From Sulfurovum sp. (GTDB lineage: Bacteria; Campylobacterota; Campylobacteria; Campylobacterales; Sulfurovaceae), in NCBI GenBank assembly GCA_026193735.1, contig JAPHUJ010000095.1, positions 1 to 11,194 on the forward strand: a stretch of 11,194 nt of DNA. Direction: 5' to 3'. Positions 8,674-11,194 of this stretch are shown one piece after another. The first letter of the stretch is position 1. The number at the start of each line of letters is the position of its first letter. A program made the translations under genes and the position numbers. The notes under the pieces are model-generated. The model saw only the letters and a list, made by a program, of their open reading frames with translations. It did no database searches and was not told where the DNA came from.

Positions 8674-8687
8674 TTGATTTGAATCAA
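8674..8687. promoter_or_regulatory. FNR/CRP-family binding site
   Basis: TTGAT, four bases, ATCAA: a perfect match to the FNR consensus TTGATNNNNATCAA. Its centre lies between 8680 and 8681, which is -41.5 from the start predicted for the TATAAT at 8651-8646, the classical class II activator position. CRP/FNR-family regulators occur in Campylobacterota and some recognise related sequences. Which family member binds, and whether it carries an Fe-S cluster, cannot be told here. Confidence 0.6.
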
Positions 8688-8740
8688 TGGAGAGTCTCAA
8701 AATAAAAAGATAAGCTAGCTATGTGAATATTCTGCTGAAG

Positions 8741-8771
8741 AACTGACATCGAACAAAGTCCGATGTCAGTT
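8741..8771 (-). terminator. Hairpin at the end of folE
   Basis: AACTGACATCG (8741-8751) and CGATGTCAGTT (8761-8771) form a perfect 11-bp stem with a 9-base loop. The stem begins at the last base of the folE TAA stop codon on the minus strand. The downstream side on the minus strand reads UCUUC and has only a poor U-run, so termination may be weak or factor-assisted. It would separate folE transcription from the nifS control region. Confidence 0.6.
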
Positions 8772-9349
8772 TAAAAATTAGAAGGGGTAGGCGTGTTGAT
8801 AAGGTTATAAAATTCACTTCTAGTGCGTTCATCACTTTTGAAGAGACCACGAAGTGCAGAACTTACGGTAGTTGAATTGATCTTTTGTACACCTCTCATT
8901 TCCATACACATATGACGTGCGTGAACTACTACGGCTACCCCTTTAGGTTGTATAGTTTCCAAAATGGCATCTGCTATCTGTTCAGTCATTTGTTCTTGTA
9001 TCTGCAGACGTCTGGCATAGACATTGACGATACGAGGGATCTTGGAAAGGCCTACAACTTTTCCGTCCGGTATGTATGCCACATGGACACGTCCGATGAT
9101 AGGAAGCATATGGTGCTCACACATCGAGTAAAACTCGATGTCACGTACTAGTACCATCTCATCATTGCTTGTGCTGAAGAGTGCCTGATTCAGTATCTCT
9201 TTTGGATCCTGGTCGTAACCCTCTGTAAGAAACTTTAGAGCTTTGACCACACGGTTTGGTGTTTTAAGCAGTCCTTCACGTTTAGGATCCTCTCCTAAAA
9301 GTTCAAGGACTTTGGTCACAGCTTGTTCAAATTCTTCTTCTTTGTTCAT
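8771..9349 (-). CDS. folE: GTP cyclohydrolase I (type IA)
   Basis: FolE opens the imidazole ring of GTP to give 7,8-dihydroneopterin triphosphate, the entry step to folate and, in some bacteria, to queuosine. The 192 residues contain the zinc and active-site signatures: C77, H79 and H80 in [10 protein letters not shown], and H146 and C148 in [10 protein letters not shown], the cysteines corresponding to C110 and C181 of E. coli Fol[10 protein letters not shown] (100-108) is the conserved substrate-binding stretch. Length is a little under E. coli FolE (222) because of a shorter N-terminus. The ATG at 9349 has a modest AGGG site 6 bases upstream (9359-9356). Its own -10 box lies at 9380-9375, and a hairpin follows the stop, so it is probably a single-gene unit. 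Confidence 0.97.
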   Translation of the reverse strand: MNKEEEFEQAVTKVLELLGEDPKREGLLKTPNRVVKALKFLTEGYDQDPKEILNQALFSTSNDEMVLVRDIEFYSMCEHHMLPIIGRVHVAYIPDGKVVGLSKIPRIVNVYARRLQIQEQMTEQIADAILETIQPKGVAVVVHARHMCMEMRGVQKINSTTVSSALRGLFKSDERTRSEFYNLINTPTPSNF

Positions 9350-9374
9350 GGCATACCCTATAACTATTTTTCAC

Positions 9375-9380
9375 ATTGTA
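9375..9380 (-). promoter_or_regulatory. Probable folE promoter (-10 TACAAT)
   Basis: TACAAT on the minus strand lies after a T-rich run (UUGUUUUUAGC), a common Campylobacterota promoter context. The predicted start near 9368 gives a 19-base leader to the folE ATG. No -35 hexamer is seen. If this promoter is used, the foldable element at 9407-9510 is outside the folE mRNA. Confidence 0.45.
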
Positions 9381-9406
9381 GCTAAAAACAATTTAACTAT
9401 CTTCTA

Positions 9407-9510
9407 TGATCAATGAGAACGCTTTTAAGCAAGCCCAAAAACTACGTTGTCACGGTGACCTACTAAAGCTATCACTCTTCGATAACTTCAGCAGTAAGCT
9501 CATACGATCA
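9407..9510 (-). ncRNA. Candidate structured RNA element in the mutY 3' region
   Basis: Read on the minus strand, the segment starts in the mutY stop codon and is closed by UGAUC..AUGAG (9510-9499) pairing with CUCAU.GAUCA (9417-9407), 10 pairs around a small internal loop. Inside is a 14-bp stem, CUGCUGAAGUUAUC (9494-9481) with GAUAGCUUUAGUAG (9473-9460), loop GAAGAGU, including three G-U pairs that would be mismatches on the other strand. Two weaker stems follow: GUCA/UGAC (9459-9449) and AACG/CGUU (9447-9444 with 9422-9419). It matches no RNA family I recognise. It may be a mutY 3' UTR structure, a small RNA, a folE leader or a palindromic repeat. Confidence 0.4.
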
Positions 9511-10464
9511 ACTGTATTTTAGAAACTGACTAGTTAATTTAACTATCTTCTCATCCACTTTGGAGATAGCAAGTTTTTCTATCTCTTCTTCAGAAAAGTA
9601 ATCTACCTGTTCAGGGCTATTTTCATAGTAGATATGGATTTTGCAGATAAGTTTAAAGTGTGTATAGGCATGGGTCACTTCACCTATATACACAGCAGCA
9701 CAATGTGGAACTTCAACACTCTCAAATCCCCAGAGGCCATGCAAGAACTTTCCTTTTCTCTGTGCAAGCGAGAGTCTATCATCATAAACATGAACCAGTA
9801 TGTTTTGTTCTCTGGTTGGCACAACACGTTTCTTTTTTGTAGGATAAAGTGTAGGTTCCCCCTGTCCTTTACAAATATCACTAAGCGGACAGAGATCACA
9901 CTTGGGATTTTTAGGTAAACAAATAGTTGCCCCTATATCCATCATGGCCTGATTGTAGTCAAAGGGATTGATTTTATCCACCAAGTCATAAGCGATGTCC
10001 CAAAGCGCTTTATCATTAGGGGTTTTGAGTTTGTGCAAACGGCACAGTATACGTTTAACATTGGCTTCCATAATGGGAACGGGTTGATTAAAGGCAAAGG
10101 CAGCTACTGCATGTGCAGTATTTTTACCTATGCCAGGAAGTTTTATGAGTTCATCTATCTCCTTTGGCAGCGTATCTACAAGCACCGCAGTCTGATGTAA
10201 GTTCTTTGCCCGATTATAATAACCCAACCCTTCCCACATTTTCAGTACATCATCCAGCGGTGCTTTTCCTAAAGCTTGTAGGGTAGGAAAACGTTCTATA
10301 AAGGGAATATAATAACGTTCCAAAACGGTCTTAACCTGTGTTTGCTGAAGCATCACTTCAGAGAGGTAGATGTAATAAGCTTCATCTGTATTACGCCAGG
10401 GAAGATCCAGTCGTCCGTTGTGTTGGTACCAGTTTTGGATGTTTTGATGGGTTTGTTTATACAT
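9508..10464 (-). CDS. mutY: A/G-specific adenine DNA glycosylase MutY
   Basis: MutY removes adenine mispaired with 8-oxoguanine. From the ATG at 10464 the protein has 318 residues, close to the bacterial norm, and begins MYKQTHQNIQNWYQ before LPWRNT (21-26). Catalytic E36 lies in SEVMLQQTQV, the helix-hairpin-helix in LPGIGKNTAHAV (109-120), and the [4Fe-4S] cysteines are C182, C189, C192 and C198 with the standard 6-2-5 spacing. A C-terminal NUDIX-like 8-oxoG recognition domain follows (about 215-318). The position of the catalytic Asp (LDGNV in E. coli) is Glu here, E133 in IMEANVKR. The frame is open up to 10737, but that extension has no MutY features and overlaps the divergent gene. A TATAAT just before the ATG suggests a leaderless mRNA. 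Confidence 0.93.
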   Translation of the reverse strand: MYKQTHQNIQNWYQHNGRLDLPWRNTDEAYYIYLSEVMLQQTQVKTVLERYYIPFIERFPTLQALGKAPLDDVLKMWEGLGYYNRAKNLHQTAVLVDTLPKEIDELIKLPGIGKNTAHAVAAFAFNQPVPIMEANVKRILCRLHKLKTPNDKALWDIAYDLVDKINPFDYNQAMMDIGATICLPKNPKCDLCPLSDICKGQGEPTLYPTKKKRVVPTREQNILVHVYDDRLSLAQRKGKFLHGLWGFESVEVPHCAAVYIGEVTHAYTHFKLICKIHIYYENSPEQVDYFSEEEIEKLAISKVDEKIVKLTSQFLKYS

Positions 10465-10470
10465 ACTGGG

Positions 10471-10476
10471 ATTATA
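10471..10476 (-). promoter_or_regulatory. mutY promoter, -10 TATAAT, probably leaderless
   Basis: A perfect TATAAT on the minus strand ends 6 bases before the mutY ATG, so the expected +1 is 10464, the A of the start codon itself. No Shine-Dalgarno sequence precedes this ATG. Together these support the start at 10464 and translation of a leaderless mRNA. The transcription start is inferred from spacing. Confidence 0.5.
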
Positions 10477-10560
10477 GCATGAGATACTTTGTGTATTTGG
10501 AATGCTAGAATTAATTGAAACTAGTATCAAATTGATATCTTTTATTGTCTTTTGCAGTCT

Positions 10561-10569
10561 TGCTAAAAT
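10561..10569 (+). promoter_or_regulatory. Probable promoter of the secreted-protein gene (extended -10)
   Basis: TG-C-TAAAAT is an extended -10 element preceded by periodic T-rich runs (ATCTTTTATTGTCTTTTG), as in Campylobacterota sigma-70 promoters. The 14-mer GCTAAAATAGCGTT (10562-10575) recurs on the minus strand at 275-262 in the ruvC promoter. Predicted start near 10576, leader of about 92 bases. Alternative -10 boxes nearer the gene are TATAAT (10617-10622) and TATACT (10639-10644). Confidence 0.45.
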
Positions 10570-10597
10570 AGCGTTTTTTAAAAGTACAGTTTCTTTC

Positions 10598-10654
10598 ATT
10601 GTTAAACACATATTAATATAATTTCTATTATCATAGGATATACTATTTAACAAT
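10598..10654. repeat. 9-bp inverted repeat flanking the secreted-gene leader
   Basis: ATTGTTAAA (10598-10606) and TTTAACAAT (10646-10654) are perfect inverted copies separated by 39 bases. The second copy ends two bases before the AAGGAG ribosome binding site (10657-10662). They could be a pair of operator half-sites around the nearer -10 boxes or, if transcription starts near 10576, a leader stem next to the RBS. Function unknown. Confidence 0.35.
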
Positions 10655-10667
10655 ATAAGGAGAAAAA

Positions 10668-11194
10668 ATGAGAATAAATAAGGTAATACTAGCATTTCTG
10701 ATGCTTGTAGGTATAGCACAAGCTGACGTGCAGTCAAACAAGGCAGATGTAAAGTTAACCGCAGAGCTATATGGTTCTAAAGGTAATGCAATAGCAGAGC
10801 TAGATGGGTTGATCAAAAAGATAGATACGATCGGTTACTCTACAGTAGCAGCGAATAAAGATATCCAAGTGCACTATTACAATAAATTTAAAGAGAAGAC
10901 TTTAGAGATGATCTCTTTCTTTGGACTTGTGAACAAAGAAGCACTTAGACCACTTTTGCTTAAAAACCCGGATTTTGGTGCGTATGCTCCATATAACTTT
11001 TTTGGGTACAAAAAACTTGATGCAGCAAATGATGATAACACATGGTACGGACACCTTGCTCCAGATACTATGTTAGATATCATTGGTGAGAAAGATGCTG
11101 ATTCGAGAAAAGCATTTACAGATATGGTTGAGTCTTTCGATGGATTGATGAAAAAAGAGATGAAACCAACAATGTCACAAAGATTTGAACATAC
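10668..11194 (+). CDS. Secreted/periplasmic protein of unknown function (3' end outside window)
   Basis: An open frame of 175 codons runs to the window edge. The ATG at 10668 has a strong AAGGAG site 5 bases upstream. The first 19 residues form a classical Sec signal peptide: R2 and K5, a hydrophobic core VILAFLMLVGIA (6-17), and AQA before D20 as a signal peptidase I site. There is no lipobox cysteine, and no cysteine in the visible part. The mature part looks soluble and mixed alpha/beta, with aromatic-rich motifs HYYNKF (69-74), NPDFGAYAPYNFFGYKKL (100-117) and NTWYGHLAPDTM (124-135). The arrangement faintly recalls DUF302 proteins, but I cannot confirm this. It diverges from mutY with no evident functional link. 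Existence is well supported; function is not. Confidence 0.85.
   Translation, partial: MRINKVILAFLMLVGIAQADVQSNKADVKLTAELYGSKGNAIAELDGLIKKIDTIGYSTVAANKDIQVHYYNKFKEKTLEMISFFGLVNKEALRPLLLKNPDFGAYAPYNFFGYKKLDAANDDNTWYGHLAPDTMLDIIGEKDADSRKAFTDMVESFDGLMKKEMKPTMSQRFEH

Noticed and set aside
8722..8730. TGTGAATAT, a DnaA-box-like 9-mer upstream of nifS
   Set aside because: Single imperfect box away from the origin in AT-rich DNA; likely chance.
9421..9430. GCTTTTAAGC short palindrome
   Set aside because: Only ten bases, common by chance in AT-rich sequence, and part of the larger foldable region already listed.
9455..9502. 17-codon frame on the minus strand after mutY (starts MSLLLKLSK)
   Set aside because: Too short, no ribosome binding site, and it lies within the foldable element, which explains the sequence better.
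10465..10737. 91-residue N-terminal extension of the mutY open frame, with a hydrophobic stretch
   Set aside because: It has no MutY homology features, has no ribosome binding site at its first ATG, overlaps the well-supported divergent secreted-protein gene, and a TATAAT promoter lies inside it just before the better ATG at 10464.

Overview
The window looks like the replication-origin region of a Campylobacterota (formerly Epsilonproteobacteria) chromosome, most likely a free-living Sulfurovum/Sulfurimonas-type organism. The reasons are the divergent ruvC-dnaA pair, DnaA boxes of the TTATTCACA type on both sides of dnaA, the pyrG-recJ pair, the NIF-type nifS-nifU pair, strong AT bias, and TAAAAT/TATAAT -10 boxes without clear -35 hexamers. 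The lineage is inferred from protein style and gene order, not from a database search.

Layout. 1-213 (-): 5' part of ruvC. 214-378: origin/promoter region with DnaA boxes and a symmetrical divergent promoter. 379-6213 (+): dnaA, then a second DnaA-box region with a DnaA-trio-like unwinding element (1714-1896), then dnaN, pyrG and recJ, tightly packed with recJ starting directly after the pyrG stop. A hairpin separates recJ from the convergent block 6242-10464 (-): nifU and nifS (transcribed nifS first), folE, and mutY. A divergent secreted protein of unknown function starts at 10668 (+) and runs off the window.

Function. The left half is replication, recombination and CTP supply: DnaA initiator, sliding clamp, CTP synthase, RecJ exonuclease, RuvC resolvase. 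The usual Campylobacterota neighbour of dnaN, gyrB, is not there; pyrG-recJ occupies its place. The right half is house-keeping metabolism: Fe-S cluster assembly (NifS sulfur donor, NifU scaffold), the first step of folate/pterin synthesis (FolE), and adenine-DNA glycosylase (MutY, itself an Fe-S protein).

The most informative non-coding part is the 322-bp gap upstream of nifS. It carries a perfect FNR-type box exactly 22 bp from a perfect TATAAT (class II geometry), a 27-bp near-perfect palindrome whose core equals the IscR/Rrf2 type-1 core, and a hairpin next to the nifS ribosome binding site that competes with an RBS-sequestering fold. Other points are a foldable element after mutY, a mutY gene that is probably translated from a leaderless mRNA, and Glu in MutY where the catalytic Asp is expected. 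I see no mobile element, CRISPR array, tRNA, rRNA or defence system.
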